From NCBI GenBank assembly GCA_000992695.1, contig LBUS01000003.1, forward strand, positions 1 to 64,000: DNA of 64,000 bases, given 5' to 3'. The notes under the pieces were generated by a model that worked only from the letters and a program-made list of their open reading frames with translations, was not told where the DNA came from and made no database searches. Shown piece by piece: positions 34,656 through 44,206 of this stretch. The translations under genes were made by a program, and so were the position numbers. Each line of letters opens with the position of its first letter. Position 1 is the first letter of the stretch. Origin of the DNA: Candidatus Peregrinibacteria bacterium GW2011_GWF2_38_29 (GTDB taxonomy: Bacteria > Patescibacteriota > Gracilibacteria > UBA1369 > UBA12463).

Positions 34656-36851
34656 ATGTCCGTAAAAATCGCCGACTTGGCGGAAAAATTAGGCTTAACC
34701 AGCGCTGAACTTAAGAAAAAGATGAAAGAATCGGGCTTTGATATTAAGCCACAAACTCGCGTAATTGATGAAGAAACTGCTGGACTTTTTGAGTCGGGAT
34801 TTGGTAAAAATGCGGAAGCAAAAACAGAGAAAAAAGCTGGCAAAAAAATCGAAAAAGAAGCTGAGAAAATAGAAAAGAAAGTCGAAGCCGAACCTGTCGC
34901 CGAAATTGTTGAAGAAAAAGAACCTGAAAAAGTTGAAGAAGTTTATGAAGAAATTATAGATGAACAACTTGATCGCGAGATCATCAAAGCGCAAAGAAAA
35001 ATGACTGCCGGAAAGGATATAAGATCAAAAAAACCTGAAAAACCCGTATATCAACAACCTGTAGCGGCTCCTCAAATAGTTGACGGATCAATCGAAATTC
35101 CAGACGTCATCTCTGTTAAAGAATTTGCAGAAAAAACCGGACTTCCTGTTGCAAAAGTTATTGGTGAATTGATGAGAAATGGAATTTTGGCTAATATCAA
35201 CCAACAACTCGATTTTGAAACTGCACAAATTATTGCGGACGACCTTAAAATCCTGCTTAAGAGAAAAAGAACAAGCGCGTCTGCAGCAGATATTATGGAA
35301 GGAAATTTGAGCAGTCTTTTAAAGGAAGATAATAGCTCAGATATGAAAGTCAGGCCTCCAATCGTTGTTGTTATGGGACACGTTGATCATGGAAAAACAA
35401 AATTGCTTGATAAGATTCGTTCTACAAAAGTTGTTGAAGGCGAAGCTGGTGGAATTACCCAAAAAATTGGTGCTTATCAAGTTGAACATAAAGGCAGAAA
35501 AATTACATTTTTGGATACCCCCGGTCATGAAGCTTTTACGGCTATGCGTGCACGTGGAGCAAAAGTTACAGATATCGCAATTCTCGTTGTCGCTTCTGAT
35601 GAAGGTATAAAGCCACAAACAATTGAAGCTTTAAATCATGCAAAAGAAGCCGAAGTCCCAATCATCGTCGCATTAAACAAAATTGATAAGCCTGAAGCAA
35701 ATCCGGAAATGGTCAAAGGGCAATTATCCGAATACGGTTTAATCCCTGAAGAATGGGGCGGGAAAACGATTATGGTGCCGGTTTCTGCAATCACTGGACA
35801 AGGCGTTGATACAATTCTTGAAATGGTTTTACTTGTTGCGGATATGGAAAATTTGCGAGCAAATGCAAATCGCGAAGCTGTTGGAACGGTTATCGAATCT
35901 CATCTTGATAAAAGTTTTGGACCGGTTGCGAGCATTGTTGTTAATACCGGAACTTTGAAAATTGGAGATAATGTTGTTATTGGCTCTGTTTTCGGAAAAG
36001 TCAAAGCTATGAAAGACTGGAGTGGCAAAAATATTGTGAGTGCGGGACCCTCTATGCCGGCTTCCATTGCAGGCCTTTCAAAAACTCCTCAATCCGGAGA
36101 TATTTTGCACACTTTACCGGATGAAAAAACCGCGCGCGAAAGAGCGATGCAGGTTGAAAATTTACTCAAAAGCAAATCAATGGCAAGTGGTCTTGGAAAC
36201 ATTATCAGCCAAATTAAATCCGGTGCACTTAAAACTTTAAAAATCGTATTAAAAGCCGACACAAAAGGCTCTCTTGAAGCTTTAAAAGAATCTCTTGGAA
36301 AAATTCATAATGATGAAGTTGCTTTAAAAATTATTCACGGAGCAATTGGAAATATCACCGAATCTGATGTTGTTATGGCTGGAGCAAGCCAAGGAATTGT
36401 GATTGGGTTTAACACAATCGTCAGTTCACACGTTGCCAGAGTCGCTGAAATTCATGGAGTTGAAATTGCAACATATAATATTATTTATAAATTGATTGAA
36501 GATATACAAGGCATTTTGACGGGCATGCTTGAGCCTGAAATTATTGAGACAGTCCTTGGGCAAGCTCAAGTTTTGCAAGTTTTCTTTAATAAAAAACAAA
36601 CTACTATTGCCGGATGCAAAGTTATTAAAGATGTTGTTAAAAATAAGGCAAAATTGCGCGTTATTCGAGACGGAAAAGTTATTGGTGCCGGTGAAATTCA
36701 ATCTCTCAAAAAAGTCAGTGAAGCTGTAAATGAGCTTGGCGAAGGCCAAGAATGCGGTATTAAATATTTTGGTGAAGTTATATTGCAAGTTGATGATATT
36801 CTTGAAGCTTATGTTACCGAGCGACGCAAAAAAGAACTAAAATTAACATAA
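34656..36851 (+). CDS. infB: Translation initiation factor IF-2
   Basis: GTPase that brings fMet-tRNA to the 30S subunit, 731 residues. An IF2_N module at the very start ([12 protein letters not shown]), a charged Lys/Glu linker (about 55-125), a second IF2_N-like segment (about 145-205), then the G domain: GHVDHGKT (about 242), [12 protein letters not shown]. Domains II, III and IV (C1/C2) follow, with a C2 Met-tRNA-binding end ([11 protein letters not shown]). The linker is short compared with E. coli. proS follows after one nucleotide. Confidence 0.97.
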   Translation: MSVKIADLAEKLGLTSAELKKKMKESGFDIKPQTRVIDEETAGLFESGFGKNAEAKTEKKAGKKIEKEAEKIEKKVEAEPVAEIVEEKEPEKVEEVYEEIIDEQLDREIIKAQRKMTAGKDIRSKKPEKPVYQQPVAAPQIVDGSIEIPDVISVKEFAEKTGLPVAKVIGELMRNGILANINQQLDFETAQIIADDLKILLKRKRTSASAADIMEGNLSSLLKEDNSSDMKVRPPIVVVMGHVDHGKTKLLDKIRSTKVVEGEAGGITQKIGAYQVEHKGRKITFLDTPGHEAFTAMRARGAKVTDIAILVVASDEGIKPQTIEALNHAKEAEVPIIVALNKIDKPEANPEMVKGQLSEYGLIPEEWGGKTIMVPVSAITGQGVDTILEMVLLVADMENLRANANREAVGTVIESHLDKSFGPVASIVVNTGTLKIGDNVVIGSVFGKVKAMKDWSGKNIVSAGPSMPASIAGLSKTPQSGDILHTLPDEKTARERAMQVENLLKSKSMASGLGNIISQIKSGALKTLKIVLKADTKGSLEALKESLGKIHNDEVALKIIHGAIGNITESDVVMAGASQGIVIGFNTIVSSHVARVAEIHGVEIATYNIIYKLIEDIQGILTGMLEPEIIETVLGQAQVLQVFFNKKQTTIAGCKVIKDVVKNKAKLRVIRDGKVIGAGEIQSLKKVSEAVNELGEGQECGIKYFGEVILQVDDILEAYVTERRKKELKLT

Positions 36852-36852
36852 T

Positions 36853-38103
36853 ATGCGTTATTCAAAACTTTTTGGAAAAACAAAAAATGATGCCCCACAC
36901 GATGAAAATTCAATTAATGCCAAGCTTCTTTTAAGAGGCGGTTTTATTGATAAGGTTGCGGCTGGAATCTATAACATGCTTCCTCTTGGAATTCGTGTTC
37001 TTGATAAAGTTAAACAAATTATTCGTGAAGAAATGAATGCTGTTGATGGACAAGAAATTCTTATGCCGACACTTCATCCGATTGAACTTTGGACAACAAC
37101 GGGACGAGATAAAACAATGGATGAAATTTTATATAGAACTCATGCCGGCGACAAGGAGTTTGTGCTTGGTCCAAGCCACGAAGAGACTGTCACTCCCCTT
37201 GCCCAAAGATACACAAAATCCTATAAAGATATGCCGTTTGCGATTTATCAATTGCAAACAAAATTCAGAAATGAACCTCGTGCAAAATCAGGATTACTTC
37301 GCGGTCGCGAATTTGGAATGAAGGACATGTATAGCTTTCACACATCAAATGAAAGTCTTGATGAATATTATGATCGCGTGAAAGACGCATACCTTCGCGT
37401 TTATGAAAGATGTGGTCTTACGGCTTATCCAATGGCCGCTTCAGGAGGAGCTTTCACTCAAAATTTATCGCATGAATTTGGAATAAAGACTCCTGCGGGT
37501 GAAGATACAATGGTTGTTTGTAAAAAATGCAATACGGCTTTAAACGCTGAACTTCTTGAAGGCAAAGACAAATCAAAGTGCGCAAAATGCGGAACTGAAC
37601 TGATTGAAGAGAAAGCCATTGAAGCCGGGAATATATTTAAACTTGGAACAAAATATAGCGAGGCTTTTGATATGAAATTTGTAGACGAAGATGGCAAAGA
37701 AAAATATGTGATTATGGGATGTTATGGGATTGGTACGACACGTTTGATGGGTACAATTGTTGAAGCTTTTAATGATGAAAAAGGCATTATTTGGCCAAAA
37801 TCAGTAACGCCATATCATGTTTATATGATTTCGATTGGCGCAAATGAAGATGTGATTAAAGAATCTGAAAAACTTTATAAAGAGCTTGCTGATGCCGGAA
37901 TTGACGTTCTTTATGATGATAGAAGTGAAAGCCCTGGCAAAAAATTCAATGATGCGGATTTGATTGGAATTCCACTTCGAATTGTTATTAGTGAAAAAAC
38001 TTTAAAAGAAGAATCAGTTGAATTGAAAGAACGAACAGACAAAGAAGCGCGACTGATTTTGATTAAAGATGCAAAACAAGAAATCATAAATTTTTACAAA
38101 TGA
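36853..38103 (+). CDS. proS: Prolyl-tRNA synthetase lacking the INS editing domain
   Basis: Class II synthetase, 416 residues against about 570 for typical bacterial ProRS. Motif 1 region (LPLGIRVLDKVKQIIREEMN), motif 2 (TKFRNEPRAKSGLLRGREFGMKD split over two segments) and motif 3 (MGCYGIGTTRL) are intact, with an HGTP anticodon-binding domain at the C-terminus. Between motifs 2 and 3 the roughly 180-residue INS domain that deacylates Ala-tRNA(Pro) is absent; only a four-cysteine segment (CKKC...CAKC, about 225-250) remains. Editing must be lost or supplied in trans. Its TGA stop overlaps the ATG of rfbD (ATGA). Confidence 0.95.
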   Translation: MRYSKLFGKTKNDAPHDENSINAKLLLRGGFIDKVAAGIYNMLPLGIRVLDKVKQIIREEMNAVDGQEILMPTLHPIELWTTTGRDKTMDEILYRTHAGDKEFVLGPSHEETVTPLAQRYTKSYKDMPFAIYQLQTKFRNEPRAKSGLLRGREFGMKDMYSFHTSNESLDEYYDRVKDAYLRVYERCGLTAYPMAASGGAFTQNLSHEFGIKTPAGEDTMVVCKKCNTALNAELLEGKDKSKCAKCGTELIEEKAIEAGNIFKLGTKYSEAFDMKFVDEDGKEKYVIMGCYGIGTTRLMGTIVEAFNDEKGIIWPKSVTPYHVYMISIGANEDVIKESEKLYKELADAGIDVLYDDRSESPGKKFNDADLIGIPLRIVISEKTLKEESVELKERTDKEARLILIKDAKQEIINFYK

Positions 38104-38936
38104 AAGTTTTAATTTTAGGCGCGAATGGAATGCTTGGACATGATTTGATGGAAGTTTTTGGCACGGATAAAGCGAGCTATCAAGTTTCCGGAACCGATAA
38201 AGATGTTTTAGATATCACGGATTCCGCTCAAATTGATGCATATTTTGATGAAAATAAACCCGAAATTGTAATTAACGCCGCGGCTTATACCGCCGTTGAT
38301 GACTGTGAAAAAAATGAGGATTTGGCAAGCTTAATAAATGGCGAGGCTGTGCGGCTTTTGGCTAGAAAGTGTAAACAAATTAATGCGACTTTTATTCATA
38401 TCAGCACGGATTATGTTTTTGATGGTGAAAAAACCGGAGGATATAAAGAGGACGATGAAGTTGACCCAATGAATGCTTACGGAAGATCAAAATTACTTGG
38501 TGAAGCCTCTGTCCAAAAAGATTGTGATAAATATTATTTAATTCGCACATCTTGGCTTTATGGAAGACATGGAAAGAACTTTGTTGATACCATGATCGCT
38601 CTTGCAAATGCCGGAAAAGTGCCGCTTAGAGTAGTGAATGACCAGCGCGGAAAGCCAACTTATTCAAAAGATTTGGCAAAACACATCAAGCTTTTGATTG
38701 AATCTAATGCCGAGTTTGGCACATATCATTTTTCGAATGAAAACGATGTGACTTGGTATGAATTTGCGAAAGATATCTTTTCCGTTGCAAATATTAATGT
38801 TGAAGTTTTGCCTGTAACCTCGGAAGAATTCCCGAGACCGGCAAAAAGACCTCATATTTCAACTTTAATAAATACAAAATTTCCCCTTATGCGTGCGCAT
38901 ACCGAAGCATTAAAAGATTATCTTGGCTCAAAATAA
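38100..38936 (+). CDS. rfbD: dTDP-4-dehydrorhamnose reductase
   Basis: Short-chain NAD(P)H-dependent reductase making dTDP-L-rhamnose, 278 residues. Shows the N-terminal dinucleotide motif GANGMLGHD (about 7-15), NAAAYTAVDDCE, ISTDYVFDGEK and the catalytic YGRSKLLGE (YxxxK). Overlaps proS by 4 nt and is followed 34 nt later by rfbA. rfbB and rfbC are not in the window. Rhamnose would decorate the cell surface polymer. Confidence 0.93.
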   Translation: MKVLILGANGMLGHDLMEVFGTDKASYQVSGTDKDVLDITDSAQIDAYFDENKPEIVINAAAYTAVDDCEKNEDLASLINGEAVRLLARKCKQINATFIHISTDYVFDGEKTGGYKEDDEVDPMNAYGRSKLLGEASVQKDCDKYYLIRTSWLYGRHGKNFVDTMIALANAGKVPLRVVNDQRGKPTYSKDLAKHIKLLIESNAEFGTYHFSNENDVTWYEFAKDIFSVANINVEVLPVTSEEFPRPAKRPHISTLINTKFPLMRAHTEALKDYLGSK

Positions 38937-38970
38937 AATTTGCGCTAAACTTTACGCGTAAAAACAAAAT

Positions 38971-39762
38971 ATGAAAGGAATAATTCTTGCCGGAGGAAGT
39001 GGCACAAGACTCTCACCGCTTACAGAAGTTACGAACAAACATTTGCTCGCGATTTACAATAAGCCGATGATTTTCTACCCTTTGCAGACCCTTATTGATG
39101 CCGGGATCAAAGACATTCTGATTATTGCTGGTGCGGAACACGCAGGAGCTTTTTTACGACTTCTTGGATCAGGCGAGCGTTTTGGATGTAATTTTACTTA
39201 TCGTGTTCAAGAAGGATCTTTTGGTATTGCGCATGCTTTAAACCTTGCTTCAGATTTTGTCGGTAGTGATAATTGCGCTGTTGTCCTTGGTGATAACATT
39301 TATGAAGATAATTTTGAAGAAGATGTGAAAAATTTCAAAACCGGCTCACATATCTTTTTAAAAGAGATACTTGATCCGCAAAGGTTTGGAGTTGCCGAAC
39401 TTGACGGTGATCGTGTTATTGGTATTGAAGAAAAGCCAAAAAATCCAAAAACAAATCTTGCCGTAACCGGATTTTATATTTACGATAAAGATGTTTTTAA
39501 AATTATAGCCGATCTAAAACCTTCCGCTCGCGGTGAATATGAAATTACGGACGTTAATAATAGCTATATCCAAAAAAGCCTTATGCATGCCACAATCTTG
39601 AATGGCGAATGGACTGATAGTGGCACTTTTGAAAGCCTGTATAAAGCAAATACAATTGCTCGCAAAATTTCACTTGAAAAAGAAAGCTCTTTAGATCGCG
39701 AACACAACCCCGACGCATTAAAAAAGACTTCTGACCGGAAGATCCGATCGGAAGCCCTTTGA
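38971..39762 (+). CDS. rfbA: Glucose-1-phosphate thymidylyltransferase
   Basis: First enzyme of dTDP-rhamnose synthesis: glucose-1-phosphate plus dTTP to dTDP-glucose. 263 residues, about 30 shorter than E. coli RmlA; the shortening is at the C-terminus. The signature LAGGSGTRLSPLT (about 6-18), NKPMIFYPL, VVLGDNIYED and EEKPKNPKTN are present. An A-rich leader (GTAAAAACAAAAT) precedes it, with TAAACT at 38946-38951 as a possible -10. A dispersed 20-bp repeat begins 9 nt after the stop. Confidence 0.93.
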   Translation: MKGIILAGGSGTRLSPLTEVTNKHLLAIYNKPMIFYPLQTLIDAGIKDILIIAGAEHAGAFLRLLGSGERFGCNFTYRVQEGSFGIAHALNLASDFVGSDNCAVVLGDNIYEDNFEEDVKNFKTGSHIFLKEILDPQRFGVAELDGDRVIGIEEKPKNPKTNLAVTGFYIYDKDVFKIIADLKPSARGEYEITDVNNSYIQKSLMHATILNGEWTDSGTFESLYKANTIARKISLEKESSLDREHNPDALKKTSDRKIRSEAL

Positions 39763-39770
39763 TGAATGTC

Positions 39771-39790
39771 AAAATCTAAATTGTTCCAAA
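39771..39790 (+). repeat. 20-bp gene-end repeat, copy 1
   Basis: AAAATCTAAATTGTTCCAAA, 8 nt after the rfbA stop. Copies with one or two changes lie at 58054-58073 and, inverted, 62372-62391. Confidence 0.75.
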
Positions 39791-39797
39791 TTACAAA

Positions 39798-40757
39798 CTA
39801 CGCGGCCATTTTTTCTTCGGCTTCGCCTGGTTTTCTTGTTGTGAAAACGCTTGCGAACAATGCCTGCTTTCCGGCTTCATCCAATGTGCCTTCGTGAAGC
39901 TGTTTCATCATATCTGTTGGAGTTGCTTCCGCTGTTGTGCCAAAGTCGCAACCGTAAGTTGTTTGGATGATAACCATTTGCGCATCTCCGCTTGTTGTTA
40001 TTGTTATAACTCCATTTGGATTATCTTCTGCGCCAAAATCCTGCTCTTCAACCATAACAACGTAACCTCCGCCTTTTAATGTTTCTAAAAGCTCCGCTGG
40101 ATTTACGCCTGTTCTTGTTGCCGCTTCAACCATCTGAATTGCGTTTTGAATATCAGCTTTATCAGGCATATAGCCATCTTGAACTGTAATTTTATACACC
40201 CTAACCCCTCCGCCGGCTACGTCCACACCTTCTGTCATTGGGTGTTGAATTTTAATTACCGAGCCAGGTTCTGCCATAAGTCCTTCGTAGAAATTCTGTC
40301 CTGCGTCTTTTGCTTCAAAGCTGACTCCGACTGTCCCTGCACCGTCATCCAATATCTGCATTTGTCCGGCTCTAACTTCGCTTTCTGTGCCACCAAATAC
40401 TGAGGAAATAGGAGCTCCGGCTTCAAACCATGTCGCCAATTGCTCATCCATACAATCCAAGACCGCACCATGAGTGCCATCTGTATTGCCATCAATATCA
40501 TCTTCAATCTCTTGAGCACTATCATTTCCACTGTTTGAGTCATCGCCATTCAAATCAGGTGTACCTGTGCCATCTTCGCCACCGTTTGTATCCGGACCTG
40601 CTGTATCCGGGCCATTTGCACCGTCTTCACCGCCGGTTGTATCTTCACATTGGCCATTTTGGCCGTTGCATCCGTTCAAAACATCTGCTGTGTGATCACA
40701 ACCTGCTACGCCAACAGCTGCTATTGCCGCTAATCCTAACGCTTTAAGTGTATTCAT
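39798..40757 (-). CDS. Lipoprotein with acidic low-complexity linker
   Basis: A 319-residue predicted lipoprotein. The signal peptide ends in the lipobox VGVAGC (Cys20). A linker (about 28-90) is rich in Gly, Asp, Asn and Thr and would be extended and acidic. The C-terminal 220 residues look like a folded beta-containing domain with no motif I recognise. It lies downstream of the coiled-coil exported gene on the same strand, 34 bp apart; together with csaB this forms a surface-protein neighbourhood. Function unknown. Confidence 0.75.
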   Translation of the reverse strand: MNTLKALGLAAIAAVGVAGCDHTADVLNGCNGQNGQCEDTTGGEDGANGPDTAGPDTNGGEDGTGTPDLNGDDSNSGNDSAQEIEDDIDGNTDGTHGAVLDCMDEQLATWFEAGAPISSVFGGTESEVRAGQMQILDDGAGTVGVSFEAKDAGQNFYEGLMAEPGSVIKIQHPMTEGVDVAGGGVRVYKITVQDGYMPDKADIQNAIQMVEAATRTGVNPAELLETLKGGGYVVMVEEQDFGAEDNPNGVITITTSGDAQMVIIQTTYGCDFGTTAEATPTDMMKQLHEGTLDEAGKQALFASVFTTRKPGEAEEKMAA

Positions 40758-40791
40758 AATATTTTTAGTTAAATTAATATATTGTTAATTA

Positions 40792-41820
40792 TTATTTTCT
40801 TTCTCTTTTACCTGTACGGCCACCTCTTTGTGGCTGTCTGAAGAAAGATCCCCTTACGCCAATCTGACCTCTTAAAGTAGCATTCCAATCCGGTTCTCCT
40901 CCGGCTCTTTCAGGGGTTCTTGTGCCTTGTGCATCAAAGAACGCTCCAATCCCTACCGGTCCCGCCTTGAATATAACGCCGGCTTTGCCTCCAACTACAG
41001 GCGTTGCTGTAGTACCTCCATAAACGTCAGGGCTTGATCCTCTCGTTTCAAATCCTGCGCCTGCGTATCCCTCAATAACAAGACTTAAAAGACCTCTAAT
41101 AAGCACTATTTCTCCTTGTAAGCCAACTAAGGCCTCGATTGTTTGTGTCGTAACTTCGCTATCACATCCCTGAACTCCAATTCTGTCGGAATCAAATCTT
41201 GCTTTTTCCACAACGTTGACACCTGATTCGTTAGGATCGTGAAGTTTCTGTACAAGTCCAGCTTCTACGCTGACACCATCAACGAAATCCGTACCAATAG
41301 CTCCTTCAACTCCATTTCTCGTTGCTCTTTGAGTGGCTTTTTCCACTTTTGCGAGTCTTTTTTTAATAGCTTCATATTCCTCTTCAAGCTTCTTATCAAG
41401 GTCGGCTAATTTTTTTGCAACATCCGATGCCTTAGCAAAACTTAAATGCTCTTTTGCATTTTCTCCTAAAGCCAAGTCTAATCTATCGCTTAATTGAGTT
41501 AATCTAAGCAATAATCCGTCATATTTTTCTCCTGATTCTGCGTCTGCCGCTTTAAGCCTTTTGACAGCTGCCTCCAATCCTGAAATACGTCCCTTAAGGC
41601 CTCTCACGACTGCGTCTGATGCGCATGATGGCGCACATGGGGCTGCTGGAGCGCATAACGCTGTTTGACCTGGGGCTAAGACAGCTGACGGTGATGGACA
41701 CTGAGCATTTGCCTCTTCAGCAAGTGCTGTAAAAGCTAAGGCTAAAAGAACTAGCATTGTACCGCCTTTAAGTGTTGGCATAACGTCTGCACGATTCAAA
41801 CCACTGTTTGATGTATTCAT
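40792..41820 (-). CDS. Exported coiled-coil protein with glycine-rich beta C-terminus
   Basis: A 342-residue protein with a signal peptide (core MLVLLALAFTALAEEANAQ), a Cys/Pro/Ala stretch, a coiled coil (about 70-170, LKGRISGLEAAVKRLKAADA) and a C-terminal part of alternating small and hydrophobic residues: GYAGAGFETRG, GGKAGVIFKAGPVGIGAFFD, LRGQIGVRGSFF. That pattern resembles outer-membrane beta strands, odd for a presumed single-membrane cell. The tail is basic. Its promoter is flanked by an inverted repeat. No family recognised. Confidence 0.7.
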   Translation of the reverse strand: MNTSNSGLNRADVMPTLKGGTMLVLLALAFTALAEEANAQCPSPSAVLAPGQTALCAPAAPCAPSCASDAVVRGLKGRISGLEAAVKRLKAADAESGEKYDGLLLRLTQLSDRLDLALGENAKEHLSFAKASDVAKKLADLDKKLEEEYEAIKKRLAKVEKATQRATRNGVEGAIGTDFVDGVSVEAGLVQKLHDPNESGVNVVEKARFDSDRIGVQGCDSEVTTQTIEALVGLQGEIVLIRGLLSLVIEGYAGAGFETRGSSPDVYGGTTATPVVGGKAGVIFKAGPVGIGAFFDAQGTRTPERAGGEPDWNATLRGQIGVRGSFFRQPQRGGRTGKRERK

Positions 41821-41832
41821 ATTATTTTGGTT

Positions 41833-41881
41833 AAAATTAATGTTAGGAGAGTAATTCTACACCTTACATTAATTTTGTCAA
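41833..41881 (-). promoter_or_regulatory. Promoter with flanking 11-bp inverted repeat
   Basis: Minus strand TTGACA (41881-41876), 16 bp, TAGAAT (41859-41854). AAAATTAATGT (41833-41843) and ACATTAATTTT (41866-41876) are perfect inverted repeats around the -10. The -35 lies inside the 3' end of csaB. Likely operator for the coiled-coil exported gene. Confidence 0.6.
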
Positions 41882-42979
41882 TAGAATTTTATTTGCGGCT
41901 GACTTTTGGCTTAGACCAGCCTTAGCTTTACTTATTTTAGCTATATTGGAGTATTTATTTTTAATTAAATTGTCATATTTTTTACATAATTTTTCTGCGT
42001 TCAAATTTTTCAAATTCACGAACGATTCGCTCAAGCCGGCATATGAAAGAAGGTCTTTTATTTTATCGAATAAAGAAAGTGCCAAAAACGGCTTTTCAGC
42101 TAGGATTGATAGTATAAGTGAATGAAGTCGCATACCAATAACCGCCTCTGACCCTTTGATTAGCTCATATATATCAGCAAAATCGTTTGTATAGCTTAGT
42201 TGTTGAACAAATTTTTTATTCAAGAATGGCGCGAAAGCTAAAGAATCGTCCGGATTTGCGTTGTGAAATGGCAAAAATGCGATGTATAAGCCATGTTTTG
42301 AGTGAATTTTATCAAAAAAATCGGATAATGCTTTAGCTTGTGTCTTTGAAAGACCTTGCCTCAAAATAGCAAGCACGTATTTATGCTTAATAATTTGTTT
42401 TTTATCTGTACTTGGATTTGCTGATAAATCTTTTTCATCCAAGTAAAACGCCGGATCAGCCGTAACCTTAACCTTTGTTTTTGCTTTATCTATGCCTAAT
42501 TTTTCAAGTTCAATTTTTGAATTTTCATCGCGAACAGTGATAAATTTTGCATAATTACAAACTGCGCGAGTTATTATTTTTGTTAATGGAGCTTTAAGCG
42601 GCCCAAAACTTTGCGCCATAATAAATATTGGTTTTCTGCATACATAAGCCGCTAAAGCTTGTACACCCCAAATGATTGCCGCCCGCGGATTCGAATCGTC
42701 AAAAAGTCCACCACCTCCAAAAACAAATAGATCACAGTTTTTTATTCCACTTAAAGTGCGAAGCAGTGATAGCTTAAAAATGCCTTTAATAAGGGATTTC
42801 GGGCCCGACGGCATGAGCCTTAATGAGCGAACGCCATGCATAAGCTTTGTTGATTTTGGATCTGCGCTCGAAGCTCTAACCTCGTGTTTTTTCAAATCTA
42901 TATACTTCAAAATGCCTTTTAATATCAGCTCATCGCCTATGTTTGTTGCTCCGTAATTTCCACAAATAATTATTTTCAT
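41864..42979 (-). CDS. csaB: CsaB-like polysaccharide pyruvyltransferase
   Basis: A 371-residue GT-B-like enzyme that adds pyruvyl ketals to cell-wall polysaccharide, creating the ligand of SLH domains. N-terminus GNYGATNIGDELIL, then FGGGGLFDD, QSFGPLKAPLTK and the C-terminal VIGMRLHSLILSI are family signatures. Its ATG overlaps the rnhB stop (ATGA), so they are translated together. The M23-SLH protein at 15.2 kb is a plausible beneficiary. Confidence 0.9.
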   Translation of the reverse strand: MKIIICGNYGATNIGDELILKGILKYIDLKKHEVRASSADPKSTKLMHGVRSLRLMPSGPKSLIKGIFKLSLLRTLSGIKNCDLFVFGGGGLFDDSNPRAAIIWGVQALAAYVCRKPIFIMAQSFGPLKAPLTKIITRAVCNYAKFITVRDENSKIELEKLGIDKAKTKVKVTADPAFYLDEKDLSANPSTDKKQIIKHKYVLAILRQGLSKTQAKALSDFFDKIHSKHGLYIAFLPFHNANPDDSLAFAPFLNKKFVQQLSYTNDFADIYELIKGSEAVIGMRLHSLILSILAEKPFLALSLFDKIKDLLSYAGLSESFVNLKNLNAEKLCKKYDNLIKNKYSNIAKISKAKAGLSQKSAANKILLTKLM

Positions 42980-43569
42980 TTCAATCTAAATGTTAGCCTG
43001 TGTATTGCGCACGCACCATGCTCGGAAATGGCTTTATAATGCGCTTTCGTGCCATATCCTTTGTGAGACCTAAATCCATACATCGGATACTTTTTTTCAA
43101 AGTCCATCATTATTTTATCACGAGTTACTTTTGCAATTATAGAACCCGCTTGAATGCACTTCACACGCGTGTCCCCTTTTTCAATTGAAACCGACGGAAT
43201 CCCAAATTTAAAATCGTCAATCCCATCAATCAGCAGACACTCAGGATTAATTTTATATTTTTTATTAATATCCTTTATTGCGCTTTTAAAAGCCATAAAA
43301 GTTGCATACTTGATTCCCTTTTTATCAATTATTTCATGCGATACAACTCCAACTCCATATTCCAATTTCGATGTAATTATCTTAAATAATTGTTCGCGTT
43401 TTTCCGGAGAAAGTTTTTTTGAATCATTAAGCCCAGGAATTTTAATCCCCTTTTTCCAAACCACCGCGCCGGCAACAACCGGCCCTGCAAGCGGCCCTCT
43501 GCCGGCTTCGTCAAGACCAAATACATATTTAAATCCTGATTTGAAAAGTGAGTTCTCCAAATTTTTCAT
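42976..43569 (-). CDS. rnhB: Ribonuclease HII
   Basis: Removes ribonucleotides and RNA primers from RNA-DNA hybrids; 197 residues. The N-terminal GLDEAGRGPLAGPVVAGAV holds the first catalytic Asp-Glu; LLIDGIDDF and AGSIIAKVTRDKIM complete the active site. The longest frame starts three codons earlier at 43578, but that ATG is part of a TACAAT -10 box (43582-43577). The ATG at 43569 then lies 7 nt after the box, the leaderless spacing seen elsewhere. Overlaps csaB by 4 nt. Confidence 0.94.
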   Translation of the reverse strand: MKNLENSLFKSGFKYVFGLDEAGRGPLAGPVVAGAVVWKKGIKIPGLNDSKKLSPEKREQLFKIITSKLEYGVGVVSHEIIDKKGIKYATFMAFKSAIKDINKKYKINPECLLIDGIDDFKFGIPSVSIEKGDTRVKCIQAGSIIAKVTRDKIMMDFEKKYPMYGFRSHKGYGTKAHYKAISEHGACAIHRLTFRLK

Positions 43570-43639
43570 CGAACTCATTGTACAGCAAAATCACGGATTT
43601 GAAATTTGGAATTCTTTGAAAAATTCGATTTTCTAATTT

Positions 43640-44113
43640 CTAATTTGTTTCGGATTTCGCTTCTTCTGATTTCGAATTTTCTTTCATGACGTCCTCCTGC
43701 GCTTTCTTTGCAGCTAATTCTTCAATTGCTTTTTCACGATCCAAGATTTCTTCTTGAGATAATTTAACGCCCAAGTCCTTCAATCTTGAAGCCTTACCTT
43801 GCAATTTGCGCATGTAATAAAGCTTTGCTCTTCTTACCTTACCAACTTTTTTGACTTCGATCTTTGTGATAGTTGGGGAATAAAAAGGAAATATTTTTTC
43901 AACTCCAATGTGGTCTACGATCTTTCTAACTGTGAAACTTTTTTCAACTCCTGTTCCACTGCTAACGGAAAGGACAACGCCTTCAAAGGCTTGCACACGC
44001 TCTTTGTCGCCTTCTTTCACCTTCTGTGAAACCTTAACAGTCATTCCGGATTTTAAATCTGGAATCTTCTTGTTCATGGAAATTTTTTGGATCTCATTTA
44101 TTAATGATTGCAT
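43640..44113 (-). CDS. rplS: Ribosomal protein L19 with C-terminal extension
   Basis: Large-subunit protein at the subunit interface. The core (about 1-115) is typical, with VKEGDKERVQAFEGVVL, and GVEKIFPFYSPTI. A roughly 40-residue Lys/Glu/Ala-rich extension follows (157 residues in all against about 115). A TG-extended -10 (44159-44151) precedes a 37-nt leader. First gene of an rplS-rnhB-csaB run. Confidence 0.96.
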   Translation of the reverse strand: MQSLINEIQKISMNKKIPDLKSGMTVKVSQKVKEGDKERVQAFEGVVLSVSSGTGVEKSFTVRKIVDHIGVEKIFPFYSPTITKIEVKKVGKVRRAKLYYMRKLQGKASRLKDLGVKLSQEEILDREKAIEELAAKKAQEDVMKENSKSEEAKSETN

Positions 44114-44150
44114 AATATTTTAGTTTAGAATAAAGAAAAAATGCCATTTT

Positions 44151-44159
44151 ATTATATCA
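44151..44159 (-). promoter_or_regulatory. TG-extended -10 of rplS
   Basis: Minus strand TGATATAAT (44159-44151). Confidence 0.6.
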
Positions 44160-44206
44160 GCGAATTTCATTAAATCAAGTAAATTTTTAACAAATTCAAT
44201 AAATTC

